Origin: Paramicrobacterium humi
Lineage (GTDB): Bacteria > Actinomycetota > Actinomycetes > Actinomycetales > Microbacteriaceae
Assembly (NCBI RefSeq): GCF_900105715.1
Contig: NZ_FNRY01000001.1
Coordinates: forward strand, 2,356,001-2,420,000
Direction of reading: 5' to 3'
DNA length: 64,000 nucleotides
In this document: one piece after another, positions 26,905 through 36,383 of the stretch
How the letters are laid out: the number at the start of each line of letters is the position of its first letter
Position numbering within the stretch: the stretch's first letter is position 1
The notes under the pieces: model-generated
The model's database searches: none
What the model saw: the letters and a program-made list of their open reading frames with translations, nothing else
What the model was told of the DNA's origin: nothing
Made by a program: the position numbers and the translations under genes

Positions 26905-27384
26905 CTACGCGGCGAGGCCGAGTTTTCGGCACAGCATTGCCACGTGGCCCTTCGCCTTCACGTTGTAGAGCGCGAGTTCTACGGTGCCGCTCTCGTCGAT
27001 GACGATCGTGGAGCGCAGTGTTCCCGTGATGATCTTGCCGTAGTTGTTCTTCTCGCCGTAAGCGCCGTAGGCCCTGTGCACGACGAGATCCGGATCGGAC
27101 AGCAGCGGGAACGTCAGGCCGTCGCGAGCGGCGAACGTCGCGAGCTTCTCCGGGGCATCCTTCGAGACGCCGAGCACCTGGTAGCCCGCGGCCCCGAGGG
27201 CGCCGAGGCTGTCACGGAAGTCGCACGCCTGCGTCGTGCAGCCGGGCGTCATCGCCGCCGGGTAGAAGTACAGGATGACTTTTCGCCCCGCGTAGTCGGC
27301 GAGAGAGACGGGCGCCGCGTTCTGATCGGGCAGGGTGAAGGACGAGGCGCTGTCGCCGGCGGACAGCCGAGGGTAGTCGGTCAT
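26905..27384 (-). CDS. bcp: Thioredoxin-dependent peroxiredoxin Bcp
   Basis: A 159-residue cytosolic peroxiredoxin of the BCP/PrxQ group that reduces hydroperoxides. The peroxidatic Cys49 lies in YPAAMTPGCTTQACDF, with a resolving Cys54 five residues on, as in atypical 2-Cys PrxQ. TAGGCT is exactly six bases before the ATG, so the transcript is leaderless. The next upstream gene (rsgA) ends 13 bases away. Confidence 0.95.
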   Translation of the reverse strand: MTDYPRLSAGDSASSFTLPDQNAAPVSLADYAGRKVILYFYPAAMTPGCTTQACDFRDSLGALGAAGYQVLGVSKDAPEKLATFAARDGLTFPLLSDPDLVVHRAYGAYGEKNNYGKIITGTLRSTIVIDESGTVELALYNVKAKGHVAMLCRKLGLAA

Positions 27385-27397
27385 GCCTCAAGCCTAG

Positions 27398-28438
27398 TCA
27401 GGCCGCGAGGGTCATGAGCAGCCGCTGGAGCGAGTCGAGGCGGGCCGCGCCGACGGCATCGAGACGCCCGCTCTCGGCGGCCTCGTTGAGTGAGCAGTCG
27501 GGAGCGTCGGGCAGGTGCGTGCAGCCGCGCGGACAGTCCTCGGCGATCTCGGCGAGATCAGGAAATGCGCCGATGATGTTGCTGGGATCCACGTGCCCGA
27601 GGCCGAAGGATCGAACGCCGGGAGTGTCGATGATCCAGCCGCGCCCCTCCGGGACGCTGAGTCGGTAGGAGACGGCGGACGAGGACGTGTGTCGCCCGCG
27701 GCCCGTGACCTTGTTTACGTGCCCCGTCGCCCGGTTGGCGCTCGGCACGAGTGCGTTGACGAGGGTCGACTTGCCGACGCCGGAGTGGCCGACGAACACG
27801 GTCGTGTGCCCCACGAGAAGCGACGTGATCTCCGCGACCGGCATCGCCTCGGTTCGACTCGTCAGCACCGTCAGCGGCAGTCCCGCGAAGGTGCGCAGGA
27901 ACTCGGCCGGATCGGCGAGGTCCGTCTTCGTGACGACCATGAGGGGAGTGATGCCCGCATCGTACGCCGCGACGAGATAGCGATCGACGAGCCGGGCCCG
28001 GGGCTCCGGGTTGGCAGCGGCCACGACGATGAGCATCTGGTCCGCGTTCGCCACGATGATCCGCTCGACCTCGTCGGTGTCGTCGGCGCTCCGTCGCAGC
28101 AGCGTCGTGCGCTCCGAGATGCGCACGATGCGAGCGAGCGTTCCCTCATCGCCTGAGACGTCGCCGACGAGGTCCACTCGATCCCCGTTGACGATGGGCC
28201 GCTTCCGCAGTTCAGAGGCTCGGGATGCCGTGACCGCGCGTTCCGCGGGCGTGTCCTCGTCCACGAGCACGGTGTATCGGCCGCGGTCAACGGCCATGAC
28301 GCGCCCGCTCGACGCGTCCTTGTGCGCCGGCCGGGTCTTCGTGCGAGGCCGGGTGCCGCGTCGGTTCGGGCGCACGTGCACGTCGGACTCGTCGAACAGC
28401 GGCTCGTCTTCGTCGTCGTCGCTGCCCCACCAGCTCAT
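27398..28438 (-). CDS. rsgA: Ribosome small-subunit-dependent GTPase RsgA
   Basis: A 346-residue circularly permuted GTPase acting in late 30S assembly. N-terminal OB-fold (residues about 40-110), then motifs in permuted order: G4-like VVTKTDL, G1 GHSGVGKST, G3 IDTPGVRSFG, and a C-terminal zinc site CPRGCTHLPDAPDC. An acidic N-terminal extension of about 40 residues precedes the OB domain. ATG at 28438 overlaps the aroA stop as ATGA, so it is coupled to aroA. Confidence 0.95.
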   Translation of the reverse strand: MSWWGSDDDEDEPLFDESDVHVRPNRRGTRPRTKTRPAHKDASSGRVMAVDRGRYTVLVDEDTPAERAVTASRASELRKRPIVNGDRVDLVGDVSGDEGTLARIVRISERTTLLRRSADDTDEVERIIVANADQMLIVVAAANPEPRARLVDRYLVAAYDAGITPLMVVTKTDLADPAEFLRTFAGLPLTVLTSRTEAMPVAEITSLLVGHTTVFVGHSGVGKSTLVNALVPSANRATGHVNKVTGRGRHTSSSAVSYRLSVPEGRGWIIDTPGVRSFGLGHVDPSNIIGAFPDLAEIAEDCPRGCTHLPDAPDCSLNEAAESGRLDAVGAARLDSLQRLLMTLAA

Positions 28439-29805
28439 AGCAGTGTGATTCCCTTGGGTGTCGGCGCGACCATCTGCTGCCACAGCTCCGGGAACTCCGG
28501 CAGCGTCTTCGCCGTCGTGGCGATGTCAACGACCTCGACGCCCGGCGTGACGAGTCCGACGAGCGCGCCCGCTGTCGCGGTGCGGTGATCGTGGTAGCTG
28601 CGCCACACTCCGCCGTGCAGCGGTCTCGGTCGAACGGTGACGCCGTCCTCGTGCTCGGTGACGTCACCGCCGAGGCCGCCGAGCTCGGCCGCGATCGCGG
28701 CGAGCCGGTCGGTCTCGTGATGACGGATGTGCCCGATTCCGCGGAACCTCGACGGACCGTCAGCGAACGCCGAGAGGGCGATGAGGGTGGGCGCGAGCTC
28801 GCCGCCGTGCGTCAGATCCATGTCGACGGATCGGATGCTGCCGGGGCCGGTGACCGTGAGACGATCGCCGTCGCGGGTGACCGTCGCGCCGAACTCGGGA
28901 AGCAGGGTCGCCAGGTCGGCCCCGACTTGCGTCGTGTGCTCCGGCCAGCCCGTGATGGTGACGCGGCCGCCCGTGAGGACGGCGGCGGCGAGAAACGGCG
29001 CGGCGTTGGAGAGGTCTGGCTCGATCGCGACGTCCCGACCGGCGATCGAGCCGGGCGCGACGTGCCACACGCCCGGCTCGGGGGAGGAGGCGTCGACGCC
29101 GCGGGCGCGCAGGGCGGCGAGCGTCATGTCGATGTGTGGCGTGCTGGGGAGTCGTTCACCGTCGTGACGGAGAAGAAGACCGTTCTCGAAGCGGGCGGCG
29201 GAGAGCAGGAGGCCCGAGACGAATTGGCTCGACGCGGAAGCATCGATCGTCAGATCGCCTCCGGCGACGCGACCGGTGCCGTGCACGGTGAACGGCAGGG
29301 CGCGGGCCGACTCGTCGATGTCGACCCCGAGGCGTCTGAGCGCGTCGATCATCGTCACCATCGGCCGGGAACGGGCAGCCTCGTCGGCGTCGAACGTCGT
29401 GGGGCCGAGCGCGAGAGCAGCGACGGGCGGAACGAAGCGCATGACGGTGCCGGCGAGCCCGCAGTCGACAGTCGTCGAACCGATGAGCTCGCCCGGCGTG
29501 ACGGCGAGGTCCGGGCCGAAGTCGCCCGTGGCATCCGTCTCGTCGATCCCAGCGCCGAGGGAGCGCAGGGCGACGACCATGTTCGTGCTGTCGCGCGAGT
29601 GCAGCGGTGCGCGCAGCCGGCTCGGCTCACCGGCAAGCGCGGAGAGCACGAGCTCCCGGTTGACGAGCGACTTGGAGCCGGGCAGCGACACGTCGGCATC
29701 GAGCGGAGCAGGCGCGGTGGGGGCCGCCCACAGCAGTTCTCCCTCGGTCACACGACGATCCCCGGTGAGCTGGTCGTCAGGCCCGGAATATTTCGATTCG
29801 AACAT
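28435..29805 (-). CDS. aroA: 3-phosphoshikimate 1-carboxyvinyltransferase (EPSP synthase)
   Basis: A 456-residue EPSP synthase, the sixth step of the shikimate pathway. Signatures: [39 protein letters not shown], and the C-terminal [18 protein letters not shown]. The first about 30 residues form an extra N-terminal stretch relative to the core. ATG at 29805 lies inside the promoter of the divergent sigH gene. The start could alternatively be further downstream, but the family core would then lack little, so it remains uncertain. Confidence 0.95.
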   Translation of the reverse strand: MFESKYSGPDDQLTGDRRVTEGELLWAAPTAPAPLDADVSLPGSKSLVNRELVLSALAGEPSRLRAPLHSRDSTNMVVALRSLGAGIDETDATGDFGPDLAVTPGELIGSTTVDCGLAGTVMRFVPPVAALALGPTTFDADEAARSRPMVTMIDALRRLGVDIDESARALPFTVHGTGRVAGGDLTIDASASSQFVSGLLLSAARFENGLLLRHDGERLPSTPHIDMTLAALRARGVDASSPEPGVWHVAPGSIAGRDVAIEPDLSNAAPFLAAAVLTGGRVTITGWPEHTTQVGADLATLLPEFGATVTRDGDRLTVTGPGSIRSVDMDLTHGGELAPTLIALSAFADGPSRFRGIGHIRHHETDRLAAIAAELGGLGGDVTEHEDGVTVRPRPLHGGVWRSYHDHRTATAGALVGLVTPGVEVVDIATTAKTLPEFPELWQQMVAPTPKGITLL

Positions 29806-29809
29806 CGTT
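29785..29809 (+). promoter_or_regulatory. SigH-type promoter of sigH
   Basis: GGAAT at 29785-29789 and CGTT at 29806-29809, separated by 16 bases, match the -35 and -10 elements of SigH/SigR-dependent promoters (GGAA-N17-19-GTT). The position, about 40 bases before the sigH start at 29848, fits autoregulation by the thiol-oxidation-induced sigma factor. The aroA ATG (29803-29805) lies within it. Confidence 0.75.
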
Positions 29810-29847
29810 ATCTAATGTATCGGCGAAAGCGTGAGAACGGAGGGAAT

Positions 29848-30513
29848 ATGGCGACAGCGCTGCTCGAGCGTCCGCGCGCCCTGGACGTAGACTTGGCCGT
29901 GATGAGCGCTCCAGAAGATTCCGCCCCGCCTCAAGATGCTGACCCGAGGGATCTGTTCGAGGAACAGGCGATGCCGTTCCTTGACCAGCTGTACGGCGCG
30001 GCCATGCGGATGACCAAGAACCCCGCCGACGCGCAGGACCTCGTGCAAGAGACGTTCGTGAAGGCGTATGCCGCGTTCGGCCAGTTCACGCAGGGCACGA
30101 ATCTCAAGGCGTGGCTGTATCGCATCCTCACGAATACGTACATCAACATGTACCGCAAGAAGCAGCGGGAACCGTACCAGAGCGCGATCGACGACCTCGA
30201 GGACTGGCAGATGGGCGGCGCGGAGTCGACGACCGCCCCCTCGCATCGGTCGGCGGAGAGCGAAGCGATCGACCACATGCCCGACAGCGCGGTGAAGGAG
30301 GCTCTCCAGTCCATCCCGGAGGACTTCCGACTCGCCGTCTACCTCGCCGATGTCGAAGGCTTCTCCTATCAGGAGATCGCGGACATCATGAAGACGCCCA
30401 TCGGAACCGTCATGAGCCGGCTGCACCGTGGCCGCCGGATGCTGCGGGACCACCTGACCGATTACGCCGTCGAACGCGGGATCACCGCCGCGACGGCAAG
30501 GAGCACGAAATGA
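29848..30513 (+). CDS. sigH: ECF sigma factor SigH/SigR
   Basis: A 221-residue ECF sigma factor. Region 2 is residues about 40-110 ([56 protein letters not shown]), region 4 about 150-205 ([44 protein letters not shown]). It is the oxidative- and heat-stress SigH/SigR, controlled by the zinc anti-sigma factor encoded next. ATG at 29848 is chosen for its GGAGGG box and promoter distance; the much longer open frame upstream is antisense to aroA. Confidence 0.95.
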   Translation: MATALLERPRALDVDLAVMSAPEDSAPPQDADPRDLFEEQAMPFLDQLYGAAMRMTKNPADAQDLVQETFVKAYAAFGQFTQGTNLKAWLYRILTNTYINMYRKKQREPYQSAIDDLEDWQMGGAESTTAPSHRSAESEAIDHMPDSAVKEALQSIPEDFRLAVYLADVEGFSYQEIADIMKTPIGTVMSRLHRGRRMLRDHLTDYAVERGITAATARSTK

Positions 30514-30749
30514 CCGACTGTGGATGCGAGAAAGCGCGCCGCGACCTCGAAGAATATCTCCGCAACGAGATCTGCCAGACCGACACCGCTGACATCCGCG
30601 CTCACTTGGCCGAGTGCGCGGAGTGCACGAAGGAAGCCCTCCTCGCGCGCACGCTCACCGAGGTCGTGCAGCGGGCCTGCCGGGAGACCGCGCCCGAAGA
30701 GCTGCGCGTGCAGGTCATCGCGCGACTGCGGAGCGCCACCGCGCACTGA
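30510..30749 (+). CDS. rsrA: Zinc anti-sigma factor RsrA
   Basis: A 79-residue redox-sensitive anti-sigma factor. It carries the ZAS motif His32-x3-Cys36-x2-Cys39 (HLAECAEC), plus Cys4, Cys6 and Cys22. Oxidation of the zinc-binding thiols releases SigH. ATG at 30510 overlaps the sigH stop by four bases (ATGA), giving coupled 1:1 synthesis. Confidence 0.95.
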   Translation: MTDCGCEKARRDLEEYLRNEICQTDTADIRAHLAECAECTKEALLARTLTEVVQRACRETAPEELRVQVIARLRSATAH

Positions 30750-30756
30750 GCCCCGC

Positions 30757-32490
30757 TCATCGGTGCCCGTCGCCGCTGCCGCCCAGGTGGCGCAGCCGGG
30801 TCTCTTCCGCATCGAGAATCGCTTGGGCGCGCTCGAGCACGCGCGAGCTGTACACGCCGCGTGAGCGCGCGTCGAGCAGCGCCGCGCGCTCGGCCTGCAG
30901 TACGCGCGCGCGAAGCGCCCTGCGCTGAGCCTGAGGCCCCGGGTGGTCGAGGTTCGCGCTCTCGGACATCGCCGCTGAGATGCGCGCAGTGTCCACGCGG
31001 ACCTGGGAGACGACCTTCTTGTCGTAGCTCTGCCCGTTGGGCTGCTTGAGGTCAGGATTGTCGAGAAGCGCCGAGCCGATGCGGCCGATCTCGTCGACGA
31101 CCTCCGCGAGCTCGATGCGGTCCGCCGCGGCACTCGAGCCCTTGATGCCGAGCAGCCGAATCAGAAGCGGAAGCGTGCCGCCTTGCACTACGAGCGTGAT
31201 GAGGGCGACGGTGAACGCGGTCAGCACGAGCTGCGGCTGATGCGGGATCAACGTCGGAAGCGACTGTGCCGCCGCGAGCGTGACGACGCCGCGCATGCCG
31301 GCCCAGGCGATCACGGCGCCACCGCGCCAGCCGAGTCCCTCGGATGCCAGGAAGTCCAGATCGGCCTGCCGGCGCTGCAGTATCCGCGTGGCGCGGTGCC
31401 ACCGCTTGGAACGCTTGGTGTTGGGACTGTCCGCTGCGGCAAGCCTCTCGAGGGCACGATCGACGCGCGGGCTTCGCTTTCGGGCCTCTCGCTGGTCCCG
31501 TCTCAGCGTGGCGATGAGCGGCGTGACGAAGAGCACGCGCACGACGAGGAGGACGCCCGTGGCGAGCAGGCCGAGCAGCAGCGCCTCCGTGACGCTCTCG
31601 CCCTTTTCCTCGACATGGCCGATGAGCACGTGCATCTCGTAGCCCATCACGAGAAAGACGCCGTTCTCGAGGATCAGCTGAGCCGTGCGCCAGTTGATGC
31701 GCTCGCTGATGCGGTCCTGTGCGCTGAAGTGCTTCGCGCTCTGGTGACCCGTGATGAGGCCCGCGGTCACAACGGCCACGACGCCTGAAGCGCCCAGCTG
31801 CTCCGCGGGCATGTACGCGATGAACGGGACGGCGAACGAGATCGCTGTCGTGAGCACGGAGTCGTCGAGCTTCGAGCGCGCCCACACCGAGAGGATCCCG
31901 ACGACGACGCCGATGGCGACGCCGGCGGCGACGGCGTAGAAGAATTCCCCGGCGGCTCCGAGGAACGACACGGCACCGCCGGTCGCCGCGATCGCGGTGC
32001 GCAGCAGCACGAGCGCCGTCGCGTCGTTGACGAGGCCTTCGCCCTCGAGAACGGTGACGAGGCGCGCCGGCAGGCCGAGTCGCTTTCCGATCGACGTGGC
32101 GGCCACGGCATCCGGTGGGCTGATGACTGCACCGAGCGCCACGGCGGCGGCCATCGACAGGTCCGGCACCAGGAGGTGGAAGACGAAGCCGGTGACGAAC
32201 GCCGAGACGAGCACGAGCAGCACGGAGAGGCCGCTGATGGCCTTGACGTTGCGCCGGAAGTCCACGATCGGCACGTTGACGGCCGCCGAGTACAGGATCG
32301 GGGGCAGCACGACCATGAGCACGAACTCGGGGGGCAGCTCGAACTCAGGGGCGCCGGGGATGAAGCTCGCTCCGACACCGAGCAGAACGAGGATCACAGG
32401 GGCGGCGACACCGAGTTTCGGCGCGAAGTACGACACCACGACGATGATGAGCACACCGAGCGCGCCTAAGAGTGCGAGCTGCGATTCCAC
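30757..32490 (-). CDS. Na+/H+ antiporter, CPA1/NhaP type
   Basis: A 577-residue cation-proton antiporter. About 12 helices occupy residues 1-410, including the signature ALGAVISPPDAVAATSIGKRLGLPARLVTVLEGEGLVNDATALVL with the ND pair. A cytoplasmic tail of about 160 residues follows, with long helices (VRVDTARISAAMSES ... RVLQAERAALLDARSRGVYSSRVLERAQAILDAEETRL). It likely exports sodium and controls internal pH. GTG at 32490 is the start. It converges on rsrA with seven bases between stops. Confidence 0.93.
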   Translation of the reverse strand: MESQLALLGALGVLIIVVVSYFAPKLGVAAPVILVLLGVGASFIPGAPEFELPPEFVLMVVLPPILYSAAVNVPIVDFRRNVKAISGLSVLLVLVSAFVTGFVFHLLVPDLSMAAAVALGAVISPPDAVAATSIGKRLGLPARLVTVLEGEGLVNDATALVLLRTAIAATGGAVSFLGAAGEFFYAVAAGVAIGVVVGILSVWARSKLDDSVLTTAISFAVPFIAYMPAEQLGASGVVAVVTAGLITGHQSAKHFSAQDRISERINWRTAQLILENGVFLVMGYEMHVLIGHVEEKGESVTEALLLGLLATGVLLVVRVLFVTPLIATLRRDQREARKRSPRVDRALERLAAADSPNTKRSKRWHRATRILQRRQADLDFLASEGLGWRGGAVIAWAGMRGVVTLAAAQSLPTLIPHQPQLVLTAFTVALITLVVQGGTLPLLIRLLGIKGSSAAADRIELAEVVDEIGRIGSALLDNPDLKQPNGQSYDKKVVSQVRVDTARISAAMSESANLDHPGPQAQRRALRARVLQAERAALLDARSRGVYSSRVLERAQAILDAEETRLRHLGGSGDGHR

Positions 32491-32525
32491 TTTTCGAGGG
32501 TATCGTGCGTGGCCGGCTCGAAAAC

Positions 32526-32563
32526 ACGGAAGGCGGTCCGCACGAGTGCGGACCGCCTTCCGT
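32526..32563 (-). terminator. Rho-independent terminator after kgd
   Basis: A 17-bp stem (ACGGAAGGCGGTCCGCA with TGCGGACCGCCTTCCGT) with the loop CGAG. On the minus strand it is followed by GTTTT. It ends the kgd transcript before the antiporter gene. Confidence 0.9.
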
Positions 32564-32571
32564 TCAGGCCG

Positions 32572-35500
32572 TCAGAGGTTGAGCGCGCGGCTCATGAGCT
32601 TCGTGTGCTCGGCGGCGTGGCGCTTTGCGGAGCCCGTCGCGGGAGAGGCCGCGGCGGGACGAGTGATGCCGAGCACCTTGTCGTTCGCGAGGTGCTTCGC
32701 GAGCTCGAGAGAGATGAACGGCCATGCGCCCTGGTTCTCCGGCTCTTCCTGCACCCACGCGATCTCCGCATTCGGGTACTGGCTGAGCACCTGGCGAAGC
32801 TCGTCGCCGGGAACCGGGTAGTACTGCTCGAGACGCACGAGGGCGATCTCGGGGTTCGGGTTCTTCGTCAGCTCCCCGCGGAGGTCCCAGTGGATCTTGC
32901 CCGCGTGCAGCAGCACGCGCTTCACGGCCGACTTGTCCTCGACGAAGGCGTCGTCGATCACGGGCTCGAACTTGCCGCTCGTGAACGCCGGCACGTCGCT
33001 TGTCGCGCCCTTGAGGCGCAGCATCGCCTTCGGGCTGAACACGACGAGAGGGCGACGCGGACGCGCGTACGCCTGACGGCGGAGCAAGTGGAAATAGGAT
33101 GCCGGGGTCGAGGGGCGCGCCACCGTCATGTTCTTCTCCGCGCACAGCTGAAGGAACCGCTCGATGCGCGCCGAGGAGTGGTCGGGACCGGCGCCCTCGT
33201 AACCGTGGGGGAGCAGCAGCACGACGCTCGAACGCTGGCCCCACTTCTGCTCCGCTGAGGCGACGAACTCGTCGATGACGGTCTGTGCGCCGTTCGCGAA
33301 GTCGCCGAACTGCGCCTCCCACAGCACGAGCGCGTCGGGACGCTCGACGGAGTAGCCGTACTCGTAGGCCATGACGGCGTACTCCGACAGCAGCGAGTCG
33401 TAGATCCAGAAGCGCGCCTGGTTCTCCGACAGGTTCGTGAGCGGCAGCCACTCCTGGCCGTTCTCACGGTCGTGGAGCACCGCGTGACGCTGCACGAACG
33501 TTCCGCGCCGGGAGTCCTGCCCGCTCATGCGCACGGGAGTTCCCTCGAGCAAGAGGGAGCCGAACGCGAGAAGCTCGCCGAACGCCCAGTCGATGTTGCC
33601 GTTGCGGCTCATCTCGACGCGCTTCTGCAGCAGCTGCTGAAGCTTCTTGTGCACCGTGAAGCCCGCCGGCTTGTTGTTGAACGCGTCGCCGATCGTGTGG
33701 ATCACGCTCTCCGGAACGCCCGTCGTCTCTGGCTCGCCGGTGTAGCCGTCCTCGTCGGTCTCCTCGATCACCACGGGAGTCGAGCTCGTCTGGGCGGCGT
33801 GCGTCTCCATGAAGGCCCGCTCGAGGCGGTCCTGGAAGTCGTTGTGCGCCGACTCGTACTCTTCCTCGGTGATGTCGCCGCGGCCGACGAGAGCTTCCGT
33901 GTACAGCTTGCGCACCGAGCGCTTCGCCTCGATGAGGTTGTACATGAGCGGCTGCGTCATCGACGGGTCGTCGCCCTCGTTGTGGCCGCGGCGGCGGTAG
34001 CACACGAGGTCGATGACGACATCCTTGTGGAACTCCTGCTGGAACTGGAACGCCAGCTGGGCCACGCGCGTGACCGCTTCGGGGTCGTCGCCGTTCACGT
34101 GCCAGATCGGGGCCTGGATCGTCTTGGCGACGTCGGTGTTGTAGACGGAGGTGCGTCCCTCACCCGGAGTCGTCGTGAAGCCGACCTGGTTGTTGACGAC
34201 GACGTGGATCGTCCCGCCCGTGCGGTACCCGCGCAGCTGCGAGAGCTGCATCGTCTCGAGCACGACGCCCTGACCGGCCATCGCCGCGTCGCCGTGGATG
34301 AGGATCGGAAGCGTGCGGAACGAGCCGATCGGCTGGCGGTCCTGCTTCGCGCGCACGATGCCCTCGAGCACGCCGTTCACAGCCTCGAGGTGCGAGGGGT
34401 TCGCCGCGAGGTAGACGGGAAGCTCGACGCCGTCGGCGGACCGGTAGGTGCCTTCCGTGCCGAGGTGGTACTTCACGTCGCCCGAGCCGGAGTTCTTCGA
34501 GTCCTGGTGACCCTCGAACTCCTGGAAGATCTGCCCATAGGTCTTCCCGGCGATGTTGGTGAGAACGTTGAGCCGACCGCGGTGCGCCATGCCGATCGCG
34601 GCGCCGTCCAGGCCGCGCTCCGTCGCCTCCTGCAGGACAGCGTCGAGCAGCGCGATCGTCGACTCGCCGCCCTCGAGGCTGAAGCGCTTCTGCCCGACGT
34701 ACTTCGTCTGCAGGAACGTCTCGAACGCCTCGGCCTCGTTCAGCTTGCCGAGGATGCGGATCTGCTCGTCGTGCGTTGGCTTCGCGTAGGGGCGCTCGAC
34801 CTTGTCCTGGATCCATGCGCGCTGCGCGGGATCCTGAATGTGCATGTACTCGAGCCCCGTCGTGCGGCAGTAGGAGTCGCGCAGGACGCCGAGGATGTCG
34901 CGCAGCTTCATCTGACGCTTGTCGGTGAAGTTGCCCGTGACGAACTCGCGGTCGAGGTCCCAGAAGGTGAGCCCATGGGTGGCGATGTCGAGGTCGGGGT
35001 GCGAGCGTTGCACGTACTCGAGCGGGTCGATGTCGGCCATGAGGTGGCCGCGTACGCGGAACGAGTTGATGAGCTCCTGCACTCGCGCCGTCTTGTTGAC
35101 GGTGTCGCTCAGGTCGACGGAGATGTCGGGGGCCCAGTGGATGGGGTCGTACGGGATGCGCAGCGCGGCGAAGATGTCCTCGTAGAAGTTGCGCTGGCCG
35201 ATGAGGAGCTCGTGCACCTTCTTCAGGAATTCACCCGAGCCCGCACCCTGGATCACGCGGTGGTCATAAGTGGACGTGAGCGTGATGGTCTTGCCGATGC
35301 CGAGCTCGACGAGCGTCTTCTCCGACGCGCCCTGGAACTCCGCCGGGTACTCGAGGGCGCCGGCGCCGATGATGCAGCCCTGCCCCTTCATCAGGCGGGG
35401 AACCGAGTGCACGGTGCCGATGCCGCCCGGGTTCGTGAGGGAGAACGTCGATCCCTTGAAGTCGGCGGCCGTGAGCTTGTTGGCCCGTGCGCGGGAGACG

Positions 35501-36246
35501 AGATCCTCGTAGGCGGCCAGGTACTCGCTGAAGGTGAGGGTCTCCGCGTTCTTGATCGCGGGGACCATGAGCGAGCGGGAGCCGTCCGGCTTCGGCAGGT
35601 CGATGGCGATCCCGAGACCGATGTGCGCGGGAGCGACGACGCTCGGCTTACCGTCGACGACGTCGTAGTAGACGTTCTGGCTCGGGAAGTTCTTGAGCGC
35701 CTGGATGAGCGCCCAGCCGATCAGGTGAGTGAAGCTGACCTTGCCACCGCGCGCACGCTTGAGGTGGTTGTTGATGACGATGCGGTTGTCGATGAGCAGT
35801 TTCGCCGGGATCGTGCGGACGCTCGTCGCGGTCGGGACGGTGAGGCTCTGGTCCATGTTCGTCGCGAGCGTCTTCGTCATTCCGCGCAGCGGAGTGACGA
35901 CGTCCTGCGGTCCCTCGGCGGCGTCCTCGTCGGCCTTCGCCGGCTCCGTGCTGCGCTGCGGCGCGTCAGCGGGGATCGGCTGGGACTTCGGCTGAACGCT
36001 CGTCGTCTTCGCGACAGGCTGTCCGTTCGAGGACGGCGCGGGTGCGGCGGGCGACGGCGAGCCCTTGCCGGCGACCGAGTCGCCCGTGACGGGGCGATAC
36101 TTCTCGAGGATCGGCCACCAGGATTCGTCTACCGAATTCTTATCGGCGAGGTACTTCTCGTACATCTCGTCGACGAGCCATTCGTTGGCTCCGAATTCTG
36201 CGGTGGCACCGTGCTCGGCGCCCACTCCGGTCAACTGGCTCGACAC
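32572..36246 (-). CDS. kgd: Multifunctional 2-oxoglutarate dehydrogenase/decarboxylase Kgd
   Basis: A 1224-residue fused enzyme of the actinobacterial Kgd/OdhA type. Residues about 1-40 form the E1 N-terminal segment (NEWLVDEMYEKYLADKNSVDESW); a Pro/Ala-rich linker follows; residues about 100-340 are an E2-like succinyltransferase domain with the catalytic His in TYDHRVIQGAGSGEFL (about residue 328); the rest is the thiamine diphosphate E1 component (GMAHRGRLNVL, VHGDAAMAGQG, and YKNAQIAWVQEEPEN-like end). It feeds succinyl-CoA or succinic semialdehyde into the TCA cycle. GTG at 36246 is the best start. Confidence 0.96.
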   Translation of the reverse strand: MSSQLTGVGAEHGATAEFGANEWLVDEMYEKYLADKNSVDESWWPILEKYRPVTGDSVAGKGSPSPAAPAPSSNGQPVAKTTSVQPKSQPIPADAPQRSTEPAKADEDAAEGPQDVVTPLRGMTKTLATNMDQSLTVPTATSVRTIPAKLLIDNRIVINNHLKRARGGKVSFTHLIGWALIQALKNFPSQNVYYDVVDGKPSVVAPAHIGLGIAIDLPKPDGSRSLMVPAIKNAETLTFSEYLAAYEDLVSRARANKLTAADFKGSTFSLTNPGGIGTVHSVPRLMKGQGCIIGAGALEYPAEFQGASEKTLVELGIGKTITLTSTYDHRVIQGAGSGEFLKKVHELLIGQRNFYEDIFAALRIPYDPIHWAPDISVDLSDTVNKTARVQELINSFRVRGHLMADIDPLEYVQRSHPDLDIATHGLTFWDLDREFVTGNFTDKRQMKLRDILGVLRDSYCRTTGLEYMHIQDPAQRAWIQDKVERPYAKPTHDEQIRILGKLNEAEAFETFLQTKYVGQKRFSLEGGESTIALLDAVLQEATERGLDGAAIGMAHRGRLNVLTNIAGKTYGQIFQEFEGHQDSKNSGSGDVKYHLGTEGTYRSADGVELPVYLAANPSHLEAVNGVLEGIVRAKQDRQPIGSFRTLPILIHGDAAMAGQGVVLETMQLSQLRGYRTGGTIHVVVNNQVGFTTTPGEGRTSVYNTDVAKTIQAPIWHVNGDDPEAVTRVAQLAFQFQQEFHKDVVIDLVCYRRRGHNEGDDPSMTQPLMYNLIEAKRSVRKLYTEALVGRGDITEEEYESAHNDFQDRLERAFMETHAAQTSSTPVVIEETDEDGYTGEPETTGVPESVIHTIGDAFNNKPAGFTVHKKLQQLLQKRVEMSRNGNIDWAFGELLAFGSLLLEGTPVRMSGQDSRRGTFVQRHAVLHDRENGQEWLPLTNLSENQARFWIYDSLLSEYAVMAYEYGYSVERPDALVLWEAQFGDFANGAQTVIDEFVASAEQKWGQRSSVVLLLPHGYEGAGPDHSSARIERFLQLCAEKNMTVARPSTPASYFHLLRRQAYARPRRPLVVFSPKAMLRLKGATSDVPAFTSGKFEPVIDDAFVEDKSAVKRVLLHAGKIHWDLRGELTKNPNPEIALVRLEQYYPVPGDELRQVLSQYPNAEIAWVQEEPENQGAWPFISLELAKHLANDKVLGITRPAAASPATGSAKRHAAEHTKLMSRALNL

Positions 36247-36383
36247 CGTTGATCGCCCACCTTCTCTGTCGCAACTCGAGACGCGGAGCACCGTCGCATA
36301 TGCGTGGTGCGCCATGACTTGTCCAACACTAAGCCTAGTCTTTCGCGCGTGCATTGCGGGTGGCATGCAAGTAGCGTGATCGT

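Noticed and set aside
28585-29847. A much longer sigH frame starting far upstream
   Set aside because: The extra part is antisense to aroA and unrelated to sigma factors; GGAGGG and the SigH promoter fix the start at 29848.
33472-36252. A long open frame antisense to kgd (926 codons)
   Set aside because: Same high-GC shadow effect; the kgd reading on the other strand is unambiguous.
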